52,467 bases of DNA from Corynebacterium sp. NML140438 (GCF_001875725.1 NZ_MLCQ01000007.1:1-52467), one strand, 5' to 3'. Positions 31,684 to 40,111 are shown, numbered from the stretch's first letter. Made by a program: numbers and translations. The notes: generated from the letters alone by a model not told the origin.

Positions 31684-32454
31684 ATGAACACGATGAACAT
31701 GTCTGAGAATTCACGCCCTGGCATGGGCGAACTGCCCCACGGGCGGCCCCCACAAACCGAATTTGATACCGGCCTGGACTACCCGCGCCTCGGCTCGGTG
31801 ACGTTCCGCCGCGGCACGCTAACGGACAACCAGGAGGCGCTCTTCGACGAGCACTGGCCGCGCCTGGGGCAGATGCTCAGCGACACCCCCATCAACGTCG
31901 ACGAATGGTTCGGCCGCACGGGCCACCCGACGATCCTCGAGATCGGCTCCGGCACCGGCACCTCCACTGCGGCGATGGCGCCGCTGGAGGCGGACACCAA
32001 CGTGATTGCGGTCGAGCTGTACAAGCCGGGCCTGGCGAAGCTGCTCGGCTCCGTGGTGCGCGGCGAGATCGAAAACATCCGGATGGTGCGTGGCGACGGC
32101 GTCGAGGTGCTGGCCCGCATGTTCGGTGAGGAAAGCCTCGACGGCGTGCGCATCTTCTTCCCGGACCCGTGGCCAAAGGCCCGCCACCACAAGCGCCGCA
32201 TTATTCAGTCGGGCACGCTGAACCTGATCGCGACGCGCCTGAAGAAAGGCGGCGTGCTGCACGTGGCCACCGACCACGCCGACTACGCCGAGTGGATCGA
32301 CGAACTTGTCAACGTGGAACCCATGCTGGAATACAAGGGTTGGCCGTGGCCAGAGGCGCCGTTGCTGACAGACCGTCAGGTCATCACTAAATTCGAGGGG
32401 AAAGGGTTAGAAAAAGACCACACAATCCGCGAATACCTCTGGGAGAAGAAGTAA
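31684..32454 (+). CDS. trmB: tRNA (guanine-N7-)-methyltransferase
   Basis: About 256 residues. SAM motif [16 protein letters not shown] near 80-95, followed by [12 protein letters not shown] and the TrmB-specific [18 protein letters not shown], where the aspartate and lysines bind tRNA. It makes m7G46 in tRNA. Three nearby ATG codons (31684, 31693, 31699) and GTG 31675 compete; 31684 is taken as a working start. The N-terminal extension of about 40 residues before the conserved core is polar. First gene of a run trmB-NYN-mmpL3, matching Rv0208c-Rv0206c. Confidence 0.93.
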   Translation: MNTMNMSENSRPGMGELPHGRPPQTEFDTGLDYPRLGSVTFRRGTLTDNQEALFDEHWPRLGQMLSDTPINVDEWFGRTGHPTILEIGSGTGTSTAAMAPLEADTNVIAVELYKPGLAKLLGSVVRGEIENIRMVRGDGVEVLARMFGEESLDGVRIFFPDPWPKARHHKRRIIQSGTLNLIATRLKKGGVLHVATDHADYAEWIDELVNVEPMLEYKGWPWPEAPLLTDRQVITKFEGKGLEKDHTIREYLWEKK

Positions 32455-32457
32455 ACC

Positions 32458-33138
32458 ATGCAGGACCTGCAGGACAAGACGCACCCCTACACGCCAGGCG
32501 CAGAGCCAGGCCCCGACACCTACCTGCTCGTCTGGGACGCACCGAACCTTGACATGGGGCTCGGCGCGATCCTCGGCGGGCGGCCTTCCGGGTCGCAGCG
32601 TCCGCGTTTCGACGCCCTCGGCCACTGGCTGATCGGGCTCGCGGCGAAGGCCTCGCAGGACACCGGCTCCACCATCGAGCCGGAGGCCACCGTGTTTACC
32701 AACGTCGCCGCCCACAACGCCGAATCGGTCCGCCCGTGGGTGGACGCGCTGCGCAACGTGGGTTTCGCGGTCTTCGCAAAGCCGAAGACTGCTGAGGATT
32801 CGGACGTCGATCAGGACATGCTCACCCACATCCGCCGCCGTCTCGACGAGGGCGTGCTGCGCGGCGTCGTCGTCGCGTCGGCCGACGGCCAGAACTTCCA
32901 GGAGCCGCTCGAGCAGCTCGCGGAAGACGGCCTGCCCGTGACCGTCATCGGGTTTCACGAGCACGCCGCGTGGGCCGTCGACTCCCCGCTGCTGCGCTTC
33001 GTGGACCTCGAGGACATCCCGAACGTCTTCCTGGAGCCGCTGCCGCGCATCAACCTGGAATCCCTGCCGGACGGCGGCGCATGGCTGCAGCCGTTCCGCC
33101 CGCTGACCTCGTTGCTGCACAACACCAAGGAAAAGTAG
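32458..33138 (+). CDS. NYN-domain protein (Rv0207c-like)
   Basis: 226 residues. YLLVWDAPNLDMGLGAILGG near 20-40 supplies the first Asp and Asn of the PIN/NYN nuclease fold; DVDQDMLTHI and VVVASADGQNF carry the further acidic residues. This is the NYN (LabA/DUF88) family, often putative RNases. It lies 3 bp after trmB and 9 bp before mmpL3, a placement conserved in mycobacteria (Rv0207c), so it may act on RNA of this operon or simply be co-expressed. The target is unknown. Confidence 0.82.
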   Translation: MQDLQDKTHPYTPGAEPGPDTYLLVWDAPNLDMGLGAILGGRPSGSQRPRFDALGHWLIGLAAKASQDTGSTIEPEATVFTNVAAHNAESVRPWVDALRNVGFAVFAKPKTAEDSDVDQDMLTHIRRRLDEGVLRGVVVASADGQNFQEPLEQLAEDGLPVTVIGFHEHAAWAVDSPLLRFVDLEDIPNVFLEPLPRINLESLPDGGAWLQPFRPLTSLLHNTKEK

Positions 33139-33147
33139 GAGCTGGCC

Positions 33148-35466
33148 GTGTTTTACAGGTGGGGACATTTCGCGTACCGGCAGCGCAAAGTACTGCCGAT
33201 TGTGGTCATCGCGGTAATCGTGGTGCTGCAGGTGCTCTTCGGCTCCAAGTTGGGCGAGCGCCTCTCGCAGGAAGGCTGGGAGGACCCGCGCGCGGACTCC
33301 ACCACAGCTGCCACCATCGAGAACGACACCTTCGGTCGCGACAACGCCGGTGATGTCATCCTGCTCGTCCGCGCCCCACAAGGCGTAGCCGACCCCGCCG
33401 TATTCAACGAGGCCAACCGGCAAATCGAGGCCTTAAAAACCCAGTTCCCGGACCAGATCGACCACATCACCAGCTACTTCTCCGCGCCGAACCAGCAGCA
33501 GATCACCGAGGACGGCACCGCCGCCTTCGCCGCGATCGGCCTGGCCGGCGACGGCGAACAGACGCTGAAAGACTTCCGCACCATCCAACCGGCGCTCAAC
33601 GACATCACGCTGCCTGGCGACGCCACCGTGCAGATCGCCGGCGCCACCGCCGTCGCCGACGCGCTGGACACCGGCATGGCCAACGACATCGCCCGCGCCG
33701 AAAAAGTCGGCCTGGTGTTCGTAGCCATCATCCTGCTGTTCGTCTTCGGTGGCGTGGTCGCCGCGGCGATGCCGCTGATCGTGGGCATCCTGTCCATCAT
33801 CGGCTCCCTGTCACTGCTGTCCATCCTGGCGCAGTTCCAGCAGGTCAACATCTTTTCCCAGTCGATTATTACGCTGCTCGGCCTGGGCCTGGCCATCGAC
33901 TACGGCCTGTTCATGGTCTCCCGCTTCCGCGAGGAACTCGACCGCGGGGTGAGCACCGAGGAGGCCGTCGCCGCCACCACAACCACCGCCGGCAAGACCG
34001 TGTTCTTCTCCGCCCTGATGGTCGGGGTGGCGCTCTCCGGCCTGCTCATGTTCCCGCAGGCCTTCCTCAAGTCCGTGGCCTACGGCGCAATTAGCGCCGT
34101 GATGCTCGCCGCGGTCATCTCCGTGACCATGCTGCCGGCGCTGTTCGGCATGCTCGGGCCGAACATCGATAAGTGGTCGGTGCGGCGGACGTCGCGGAAG
34201 GGGCGTCGAATAGAAGACACCGTGTGGTACCGGCTTCCGGCGTGGGCGATGCGCAACTCGAAGAAAGTCGTCGTCGGCGCGACCGGCGCGCTGCTGCTGC
34301 TCACCGTGCCGATGGTCGGCATCACCTTCGGTGGCATCAACGAAAGCTACCTGCCACCCAACCAGGAAACGCGGCAGGCGCAGGACGCCTTCAACGAGGA
34401 GTTCCCGGCGTTTCGCACCAACCCGATCAAGCTCGTGGTCACCAACGCCACCAACGAGCAACTCGTGGACGTGGTCCTGCAGTCCCGCGAAGTCACCGGC
34501 CTAGCCAAGCCGCTCTCCCCATCCCAGGCGACGAAGGACGGCACCACGGTGCTCTCCGCGCCGCTGGCGGACCGCAACGGCGGCCAAGCAGTCGTTGACC
34601 AGCTGCGCGCCATCGAGGCGCCAGAGGGCGTCGGCGTCTACATCGCAGGCACCCCTGCCATGGAAGTCGAATCCATCGAGGCCCTTTTGGAGCGGCTGCC
34701 GTGGATGGCGCTCTACATGGTGCTGGCCACGTTCCTGCTGATGGCGCTACTGTTCGGATCGCTGATCCTACCGGCGAAGGCCGTCATTATGAACGTACTC
34801 GGCATCGGCGCAACCCTCGGGTTCCTCACCCTCGTCTTCGTTGACGGCGTCGGCTCCGACCTGCTCAACTTCACCCCAGGCCCGCTGATGAGCCCAGTGC
34901 TGGTCCTCATCATCGCGATCCTCTACGGCCTGTCCACCGACTACGAAGTCTTCCTGGTCTCCCGCATGGTCGAGGCCCGCCACAACCGCGCCACCACGGA
35001 CCAGTCCATCAAGTACGGCACGGCGCACACCGGCGGCATCATCACCGCGGCCGCCGCCATCATGATCGTGGTCGCCGCAGCCTTCGCCATGAGCGACATC
35101 GTCATGATGAAGTACATCGCGTTCGGCATGATCGTCTCCCTGGCCCTCGACGCCACCATCATCCGTCTGCTCATCGTGCCCTCCGTCATGCACCTGTTGC
35201 GCGAGGACAACTGGTGGGCACCACGCTGGGTCAAGCGCGCCTACCGCAGCCTCGGCGAAGGCTCCAGCTCCGTCCCGCTTGTCGACGCCCCCTCCGACCC
35301 CACCCACACCCCCGTCGACGAAGCGATCGCCCTCGACCCCTCCCCCGCTCGCGCGGGCAGGACCGTCAACGAGGATGCCGACCTTGTCCCCTTCACGGAA
35401 CTGATGCAGGAACTCGAGACCCGCCGGGCCCTCGAGCAGCTCAAGAAGCGTGAACTTGAACGCTAA
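33148..35466 (+). CDS. mmpL3: MmpL3-type trehalose monomycolate transporter
   Basis: 772 residues, RND fold: one helix near 15-31, a first external domain, five helices, a second external domain and the last six helices. The proton-relay Asp-Tyr pairs are visible: LAIDYGLFMVSRF (Asp251-Tyr252) and STDYEVFLVSRM near 600. It moves trehalose monomycolate across the inner membrane by proton motive force (CmpL1 in C. glutamicum). The cytoplasmic tail is short compared with mycobacterial MmpL3. GTG 33148 with AGGAGC upstream. The end overlaps the next gene by 17 bp. The tmaT gene elsewhere in the window supplies its acetylated substrate. Confidence 0.95.
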   Translation: MFYRWGHFAYRQRKVLPIVVIAVIVVLQVLFGSKLGERLSQEGWEDPRADSTTAATIENDTFGRDNAGDVILLVRAPQGVADPAVFNEANRQIEALKTQFPDQIDHITSYFSAPNQQQITEDGTAAFAAIGLAGDGEQTLKDFRTIQPALNDITLPGDATVQIAGATAVADALDTGMANDIARAEKVGLVFVAIILLFVFGGVVAAAMPLIVGILSIIGSLSLLSILAQFQQVNIFSQSIITLLGLGLAIDYGLFMVSRFREELDRGVSTEEAVAATTTTAGKTVFFSALMVGVALSGLLMFPQAFLKSVAYGAISAVMLAAVISVTMLPALFGMLGPNIDKWSVRRTSRKGRRIEDTVWYRLPAWAMRNSKKVVVGATGALLLLTVPMVGITFGGINESYLPPNQETRQAQDAFNEEFPAFRTNPIKLVVTNATNEQLVDVVLQSREVTGLAKPLSPSQATKDGTTVLSAPLADRNGGQAVVDQLRAIEAPEGVGVYIAGTPAMEVESIEALLERLPWMALYMVLATFLLMALLFGSLILPAKAVIMNVLGIGATLGFLTLVFVDGVGSDLLNFTPGPLMSPVLVLIIAILYGLSTDYEVFLVSRMVEARHNRATTDQSIKYGTAHTGGIITAAAAIMIVVAAAFAMSDIVMMKYIAFGMIVSLALDATIIRLLIVPSVMHLLREDNWWAPRWVKRAYRSLGEGSSSVPLVDAPSDPTHTPVDEAIALDPSPARAGRTVNEDADLVPFTELMQELETRRALEQLKKRELER

Positions 35467-36448
35467 GTGGCTGCGCTGGACAGCACCCGTCGTCATCCTG
35501 ATTGTCGGCCTGGTGCTGTTTCGCGACCGCCTCCCCTTCCTCGGCGAAGCCTGGACCACGCTACGCCGCGCCGACCTGCTGCCGCTCGTCGGCGCGGTGG
35601 CCACCGCGTTCGGCGCCATCGCCGCCATGGCCGCCGTGATGCTAGTACTCCTCAACATTGAGGGGCGCATCGCCACCCTGCGCGGCTGTGTGAACATCAC
35701 GCTCGCCTCTAACGCCTGGTCCACCACCGTCCCCGGCGGCCCGGCACTCTCCGCGTGGCTGACCTTCCGCGTCCACCAGTCCTGGGGCGCCTCCACCGGC
35801 CTGTGCGCCTGGTTCTTCGTCGTCTCCGGCGCGCTATCCACGGTCTGGATGGCGCTCATCGGCATCAGCGCCGTCGTGTTCATGGGCGCCAGCCTCTCCG
35901 TGTGGGCCCTAGCCGGATCGCTGCTGGGCACTGCCGCCGTGGTTGGCGCCCTCTACTGGGCCACCCGCAACCCCTCCGTGCTGAAACGCTGGCTGCGCTT
36001 CCTGCCCGACCGCGTCGCCACCAAAGCCAGCGGCGTCGTCGACCAAGTCGCCACCATCCAAATGTCACGCCGCCGCTTCACCGCAGCCGCCGCATTCTCC
36101 CTGCTCAACCAGGTCCTCGACCTGGCCGTGCTCTACTTCTGCGCCTGGTCCGTCCTCGGCACCGCCCCAGGTTTCAACCCCGGCCTCAACCAAACCTCCG
36201 CAATGGGCATCACCCTCGCGTTCATCATGACCAAACTCGCCGGTGCCGCCCAAGTCACCCCCGGCGGCGTGGGCACGGTGGAGGCCATCCTCGCCGGGTC
36301 CCTGGTCACCGTCGGCCTCACCCTTGTCGACGCCACCGCCGTCACCGTACTCTACCGACTCATCTCCTTCGCCCTCATCACCGCCATCGGCTGGGTCTTC
36401 CACACGGCGGAGTACGCCGGGCGCGGCTACATGCTGGGCAAGGCGTGA
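35450..36448 (+). CDS. Flippase-like membrane protein (LPG_synthase_TM/UPF0104)
   Basis: 332 residues with about eight helices and the family landmarks NAWSTTVPGGPALSAWLTF (near 84-102), ISRRRF-like IQMSRRRFTAAAAF, and KLAGAAQVTPGGVGTVEAIL near 267-286. These match the membrane part of lysyl-phosphatidylglycerol synthases and UPF0104 proteins, which flip lipids. No synthetase domain is present. Directly coupled to mmpL3 by overlap, so it may help move a lipid for the mycomembrane; this is inferred from position. GTG start. Confidence 0.8.
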   Translation: MNLNAKWLRWTAPVVILIVGLVLFRDRLPFLGEAWTTLRRADLLPLVGAVATAFGAIAAMAAVMLVLLNIEGRIATLRGCVNITLASNAWSTTVPGGPALSAWLTFRVHQSWGASTGLCAWFFVVSGALSTVWMALIGISAVVFMGASLSVWALAGSLLGTAAVVGALYWATRNPSVLKRWLRFLPDRVATKASGVVDQVATIQMSRRRFTAAAAFSLLNQVLDLAVLYFCAWSVLGTAPGFNPGLNQTSAMGITLAFIMTKLAGAAQVTPGGVGTVEAILAGSLVTVGLTLVDATAVTVLYRLISFALITAIGWVFHTAEYAGRGYMLGKA

Positions 36449-36530
36449 GGTCGGTGTCGATCTCGGTGTCAGGCGGTCGGCTCGCGCCGGGATCGCTCGC
36501 GCGTGCCGCTCGCTCGTACCGCCCACGCCG

Positions 36531-36570
36531 AAAAAGTTCCCCGGCTCGCCGTTGGTCGCGGAACTTTTTT
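36531..36570 (+). terminator. Rho-independent terminator after mmpL3 operon
   Basis: AAAAAGTTCC (36531-36540) pairs with GGAACTTTTTT (36560-36570), T run at the end. It ends the trmB-mmpL3-UPF0104 run and abuts repeat family C. Confidence 0.7.
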
Positions 36571-36646
36571 CGTAGACATTCGTCGCGCCCTGGGAAAACG
36601 CGATTGCTGGTCGATGGGAACCGGCCCCTAACGCCAAATAGTTCCC
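36560..36646 (-). repeat. Dispersed 87-bp repeat family C, copy 3 (inverted)
   Basis: Reverse-orientation copy of the repeats at 13310 and 21594: GGAACTTTTTTCGTAGACA, CCCTGGGAAAACGCG, CTGGTCGATGGGAACCGG, ATAGTTCCC. A small hairpin GTTCCCGAGGGCGGGAAC follows at 36641-36658, as before copy 2. Confidence 0.7.
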
Positions 36647-36742
36647 GAGGGCGGGAACGATTTTGGTCTACAGAGGACAAGGCACCACCACCAGACGTGC
36701 AACTTGAGCTGCAGAAAGAACACCTAGGGGTCTTCTACCAAA

Positions 36743-36808
36743 CGGTCGATAGAGCTTCGATGAGACTCCACGATGGATTTGGGTTCGTCTGCAAAGAGGC
36801 TTTCTGCC
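36743..36808 (+). repeat. 66-bp repeat family D, copy 1
   Basis: The first 36 bp (CGGTCGATAGAGCTTCGATG, then AGACTCCACGATGGAT) are identical to 37635-37670; the following 30 bp differ at several positions but still align. Upstream, CACCACCACCAGACGTGCAA also resembles the sequence before copy 2. No gene is seen in 36449-36939. Confidence 0.75.
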
Positions 36809-36939
36809 ATCCGCTAAATGAGCGGTAACCTCAATGTGTTTTCATCTATTACTTCAAAAGACGGCAAATTTTTCATTAAGATAAGTGTCCATTACCCCAC
36901 TCATGTAGACCATTATTGCCTACCGAAAGGCGGCGACTG

Positions 36940-37149
36940 ATGATTACGTTCTATGATTTTGCAACAACTACAGTCATGTCAGCCATCTTCCTCCTTTGGG
37001 CGATAAGCATTACTGTATTGTTCAAAAAGAAAATGAGTGCTCTTTCTGCACTTATATGGCTTGCCACCATAATCGTCCTTCCGGTACTCGGGCCTATCGC
37101 TTTTCTTCTGTATGTCGTTCAACAGAAAAGACACGAAGGGGATCCCTGA
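36940..37149 (+). CDS. Small PLDc_N-type membrane protein
   Basis: 69 residues with two helices (about 8-25 and 33-58). The second contains IWLATIIVLPVLGPIAFLLY, the W...(I/V)LPV.GP...Y pattern of the PLDc_N motif found alone in many small membrane proteins and at the front of cardiolipin synthases. Role unknown; some such proteins are immunity proteins. AAAGGCGG lies 7-8 bp before ATG 36940. It stands in an accessory low-GC patch. Confidence 0.7.
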   Translation: MITFYDFATTTVMSAIFLLWAISITVLFKKKMSALSALIWLATIIVLPVLGPIAFLLYVVQQKRHEGDP

Positions 37150-37213
37150 TAGGAAATGACAGAGACACCGTGGAGGAAAGTTTTCTTTTAGGTGGTCATT
37201 AAAGCGTACGCAG

Positions 37214-37255
37214 GTGTGGCGGTACGGGTGCAATTTTGTATCCGTACCGCCACAC
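37214..37255 (+). repeat. 14-bp perfect inverted repeat (hairpin)
   Basis: GTGTGGCGGTACGG (37214-37227) pairs with CCGTACCGCCACAC (37242-37255) around a 14-nt loop. It follows the PLDc_N gene by 64 bp and precedes ATG 37268 by 12 bp. No T run, so it may be a terminator needing another factor, or a leader structure hiding the start of the next gene. Confidence 0.65.
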
Positions 37256-37267
37256 TCGTGTGTTTCA

Positions 37268-37732
37268 ATGTTCCCTTTGACTCAAAAACTAATCATCGCC
37301 GAGCCAGGCTGCATGACTGGTCTCGACGATGAGGGCGAGAACGAGATCTTCCTCTTCATTGACACCATCGATCTTGCCAAGCAAATTGCCGACCATGGAC
37401 CCTACAGCCTGCCAGCGGTTCTCGACCAACTAGGGCTAGACAATTCTGGCGCGCACGCAGCAGCCGAGGCGATCACCACGGTGAATACGCTCCATGCCCT
37501 ATTCGGCTTCAAGCGCGGCGAAATAAGGCTCAAATCCTCCGTCAAGGCGAAGTATTCCGTACCACCACCGCCTGACGTACAAGCCCCGCCACCCCACGGC
37601 CTCCCCTGGGTAAACGCGGGTACTGGTCGACGGTCGGTCGATAGAGCTTCGATGAGACTCCACGATGGATATGGTTTCGTTCGCGGAGAGGCCTTCTGCA
37701 AACCTGACAAGCTGGGCATGGCTACCGCATAA
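37268..37732 (+). CDS. Hypothetical protein with repeat D fused at its 3' end
   Basis: 154 codons. Residues 1-95 look like a soluble helical protein (PLTQKLIIAEPGCMTGLDDEG, LPAVLDQLGLDNSGAHAAAE). From about residue 100 the frame passes through sequence related to repeats C and D, giving Pro-rich then RASMRLHDGYGFV. The real product may therefore end earlier or be a truncated relic completed by the repeat. There is no ribosome binding site before ATG 37268. No family recognised. Confidence 0.4.
   Translation: MFPLTQKLIIAEPGCMTGLDDEGENEIFLFIDTIDLAKQIADHGPYSLPAVLDQLGLDNSGAHAAAEAITTVNTLHALFGFKRGEIRLKSSVKAKYSVPPPPDVQAPPPHGLPWVNAGTGRRSVDRASMRLHDGYGFVRGEAFCKPDKLGMATA
37635..37700 (+). repeat. 66-bp repeat family D, copy 2
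   Basis: Matches 36743-36808. Immediately upstream is CCCTGGGTAAACGCGGGTAC, like part of family C, so C and D may be pieces of one larger composite repeat. From 37733 to 37976 I see no supportable gene. Confidence 0.7.
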
Positions 37733-37976
37733 GAGCGACAATTAACGCTGGAAACCAACGGGGAACTGCACTGTCCGCCGAGATTCATCTTCCATGCAAC
37801 GTGGGCTAAACCGCACACAGCCAATTAAATAATTCCTTAGCTGCAGCATCAGCGCCTCCCGGAGAGCACCACTCACAGTGCGACTCCTTTCGTCCGAAAA
37901 ATCGATTTTGCAGTCCTCCGCCCCTCTATATTGGCGCCATGTATCACGGAGCTTTCGCTTAAATGAGATCAGTAGC

Positions 37977-38022
37977 AAAAACGGATCTTGGCCTTTTTAC
38001 AAAGGCAAACAAGACCCGTTTT
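37977..38022 (-). terminator. Rho-independent terminator for the 38940-38064 operon
   Basis: On the minus strand AAAACGGGTCTTG pairs with CAAGATCCGTTTT (one G-U), enclosing an inner GCCTTT/AAAGGC stem, and ends in TTTTT. It lies 42 bp after the stop of the membrane protein gene. Confidence 0.8.
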
Positions 38023-38063
38023 CAACCCAGCAACAAACTACGCTCAGCGAGATAAATGAACCT

Positions 38064-38381
38064 TTATAATACGGCGATCGTAATAATCAACATGGCAATC
38101 ACGATCGCTGAGATTGTAGCGAATCCAATAACCTTCGGTTTTCCGACAACCACATAGCCTTCAAAACCGTCATCGACGGTCAGATTGCGGGAGGTCACAT
38201 AAACGATAGGTAGAAGGATCAAAGCCTCCGCAATCCACACCCACAATGGGAAGTTCATTTTATACATTCCAGCAGCAGACCCAGCAGCAATTAAAACTGC
38301 AATTGACGCTGCATAGAGAACCAGTGGAACCCGCAATCCCGTTGGGGTCTTTACAATAGTCCTACCGGATACTTTATTCAT
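38064..38381 (-). CDS. Small membrane protein, candidate bacteriocin immunity protein
   Basis: 105 residues with three helices (about 17-38, 46-63 and 82-104) and a short charged loop, RNLTVDDGFEGYVVVGKPK. It starts 31 bp after the secreted Cys/Gly-rich precursor gene and ends before a shared terminator, so the two form an operon. Small polytopic proteins directly after a bacteriocin gene are often immunity proteins; no family similarity is claimed. AAAGGG touches the ATG, so the start may need refinement. Confidence 0.6.
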   Translation of the reverse strand: MNKVSGRTIVKTPTGLRVPLVLYAASIAVLIAAGSAAGMYKMNFPLWVWIAEALILLPIVYVTSRNLTVDDGFEGYVVVGKPKVIGFATISAIVIAMLIITIAVL

Positions 38382-38412
38382 CCCTTTAAGCCTTCATCCC
38401 AGAACCGCTGCA

Positions 38413-38940
38413 CTAGCAGCTCGCTGCAGTAATACCTACACCTACAGCAGCACTGCACCCAAAACCGCCGACACCACCAGTAGCGGCACCGAAGGGGGCA
38501 CAGACCAATGCATCGGCAGCGAGATTAATACCTAGACTCACCCACTTGTTATCGATGCAACGCGCGGCTTGTCCGCTCACGCTCCCCGCGTAAATTACTC
38601 CGTCGGTGTATTTCAAAACAACGCCCTCGGGAAGATCCGCTTTGATGCTCGCAACAAGTTTCCCCTGTGCGTCATAAGTATTGATGAGATTGCCTTCGAT
38701 CTTGATTTGATCACCATCAAGGACGTTAGGAACGAGAACATTGCTATCAACGTTAAAGCTACGGATCCCGTCTTCTTGTTCAAACCAAAGATCACCTCGA
38801 TCATTCTGGCCCGAAGATACGGGAGCCGTAGCAGAAGCAGATTCGGCAGCATATGCCGGAGCGTTTACAGTAACCACCCCAGTGAGAGCAGCTGCCACCA
38901 TAGCCACGACGGGAACAAATCGAGAGACAAGTTTTTTCAA
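38413..38940 (-). CDS. Secreted Cys/Gly-rich protein, bacteriocin-like precursor
   Basis: 175 residues from TTG 38940. A clear signal peptide (KKLVSRF, hydrophobic core, cleavage after APAYA near 31) is followed by an acidic region of about 95 residues, then a C-terminal segment of about 48 residues beginning CIDNKWVSLGINL and ending GCSAAVGVGITAASC, hydrophobic, Gly-rich and with four cysteines including the last residue. This pro-region plus compact hydrophobic Cys-rich C-terminus recalls peptide bacteriocins cut from the end of a secreted precursor (halocin C8 layout). The membrane protein gene after it would be immunity. The start codon is weakly supported; AAAGGA lies about 12 bp upstream. 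Confidence 0.65.
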   Translation of the reverse strand: MKKLVSRFVPVVAMVAAALTGVVTVNAPAYAAESASATAPVSSGQNDRGDLWFEQEDGIRSFNVDSNVLVPNVLDGDQIKIEGNLINTYDAQGKLVASIKADLPEGVVLKYTDGVIYAGSVSGQAARCIDNKWVSLGINLAADALVCAPFGAATGGVGGFGCSAAVGVGITAASC

Positions 38941-39046
38941 CGGACTAGTCCATCCTTTCTGTAGGGTGAAATCATTTTTCACAATCGCGAGGCCGAATAT
39001 AGCTAAAGACAAGCAAAAAAGCCATCGCTGATTACACACATAAGAT

Positions 39047-39262
39047 ATGTACCGTCATTCCACCGCACCTGGAACAATCGATGAACCCACTGAACCCGGC
39101 GCAACTGTGTCACGGTTGTGGGAGGACATGCTTCTGACCGATGATGAGGAGTGGCCTCGGTCTTTCGTTAGCGCTGTTGAGTTCTCATCGTTTGTGTCAC
39201 GACCTCAGCAACGAATTGAAACCGCACAGCGCAGACTGGGAAGCCGGAAAACGAGACGGTAG
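39047..39262 (+). CDS. Hypothetical short ORF, weak support
   Basis: 71 codons, divergent from the bacteriocin-like gene: an acidic stretch (LWEDMLLTDDEEW) then an Arg-rich end. No ribosome binding site. It may be a relic; the following 39263-39432 has fragments of protein-like sequence (HHYMLANPVTLAGYATITRP) in another frame and no intact gene. The interval 38941-39046 should hold the promoter of the minus-strand operon; an AT-rich TATATT (minus strand, about 38996-39001) is a candidate -10. Confidence 0.3.
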   Translation: MYRHSTAPGTIDEPTEPGATVSRLWEDMLLTDDEEWPRSFVSAVEFSSFVSRPQQRIETAQRRLGSRKTRR

Positions 39263-39432
39263 GTTCTACCAAAACCAAACGGGTCCGATTTGGGCAGGCG
39301 TTACTGGTTCACCACTACATGCTTGCCAATCCCGTGACTCTAGCAGGATACGCGACCATTACACGACCGGTACGATCTAAAACACAACACTTATGCTCGA
39401 AGCTATCGAACCTTGGGATTAAGGAGCAACCC

Positions 39433-39540
39433 ATGCCAGTATGGATGATTGGTGCTGTGGTTTTTGCCGGCTGCCTGCTCGGCTACGCCATTGGTACTAA
39501 AATAAGAAAAGAAGAAAATGATTCAAGTACCCAGGACTGA
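39433..39540 (+). CDS. 35-residue single-helix membrane peptide
   Basis: MPVWMIGAVVFAGCLLGYAI begins the peptide, followed by TKIRKEENDSSTQD: one membrane helix plus a charged cytoplasmic tail. AAGGAG lies 6 bp before the ATG, which strongly supports translation. Function unknown. It lies at the edge of the accessory patch; 39541-39753 holds no other gene I can see. Confidence 0.6.
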   Translation: MPVWMIGAVVFAGCLLGYAIGTKIRKEENDSSTQD

Positions 39541-39753
39541 GTAGTCCACGCGCTCTTCCAGAGCTCATGAAACGCCTGCCCCTTTAGCAGCGTGACACTT
39601 CCGTGCTCCCGTTTCGATGATTACTACAATCCTATTGCTACGCTTTGCGGTTTTACCGGGGGTGGCAGGGGAAAACGCAAATCTGTTCACAAATTCGCTA
39701 AGCAGGTTTTGTGGCACCTACCAGCGACCTACCAGCACCGCCGGGCACCGGGT

Positions 39754-39759
39754 TAGACT
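39754..39759 (+). promoter_or_regulatory. -10 element of leaderless DUF3054 gene
   Basis: TAGACT, 7 nt, ATG 39767. No ribosome binding site. Same pattern as at 10165 and 24939. Confidence 0.55.
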
Positions 39760-39766
39760 GTCTGAC

Positions 39767-40111
39767 ATGATCAAAAAACCGTACGCAATTGCTGCTGACT
39801 ACGTTGCCATCGCCGCGTTCGCGCTGCTCGCGCGCATCGCGCACCAGACCGAAGAGATGCCGCTGAACTTCTTCGGCTGGCTGGAAACCTTCCTGCCGTT
39901 CGCGACTGGGCTGGGGCTGGCGTGGCTGGCCACCCGCAAGGATAAGGGGTGGCTGATCTGGCTCATCACGATCGTGGTCGGACTGATCATCTGGGGCTTC
40001 TACCGCCACAAGTTGCCGCACTACTCGTTCGTCATCGTGGCGAGCAGCATGTCGGCGCTGCTCATGCTCGGATGGCGCGGTGCAGCGAAACTGATCCTGA
40101 AGCGGCGTTAG
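39767..40111 (+). CDS. DUF3054 membrane protein
   Basis: 114 residues with four helices: AADYVAIAAFALLARIAHQT, LETFLPFATGLGLAWLA, GWLIWLITIVVGLIIWGFY and FVIVASSMSALLMLGWRG. The length and the opening D...(I)..FA..GR..H pattern fit DUF3054, a family of unknown function common in Actinobacteria. Its last codons overlap the convergent peptide gene by 4 bp. Located next to the pks13 operon. Confidence 0.82.
   Translation: MIKKPYAIAADYVAIAAFALLARIAHQTEEMPLNFFGWLETFLPFATGLGLAWLATRKDKGWLIWLITIVVGLIIWGFYRHKLPHYSFVIVASSMSALLMLGWRGAAKLILKRR

Noticed and set aside
37742..37978. Minus-strand frame of 78 codons after repeat D
   Set aside because: It has no ribosome binding site, lies downstream of a terminator with no promoter evidence, and its product resembles nothing.
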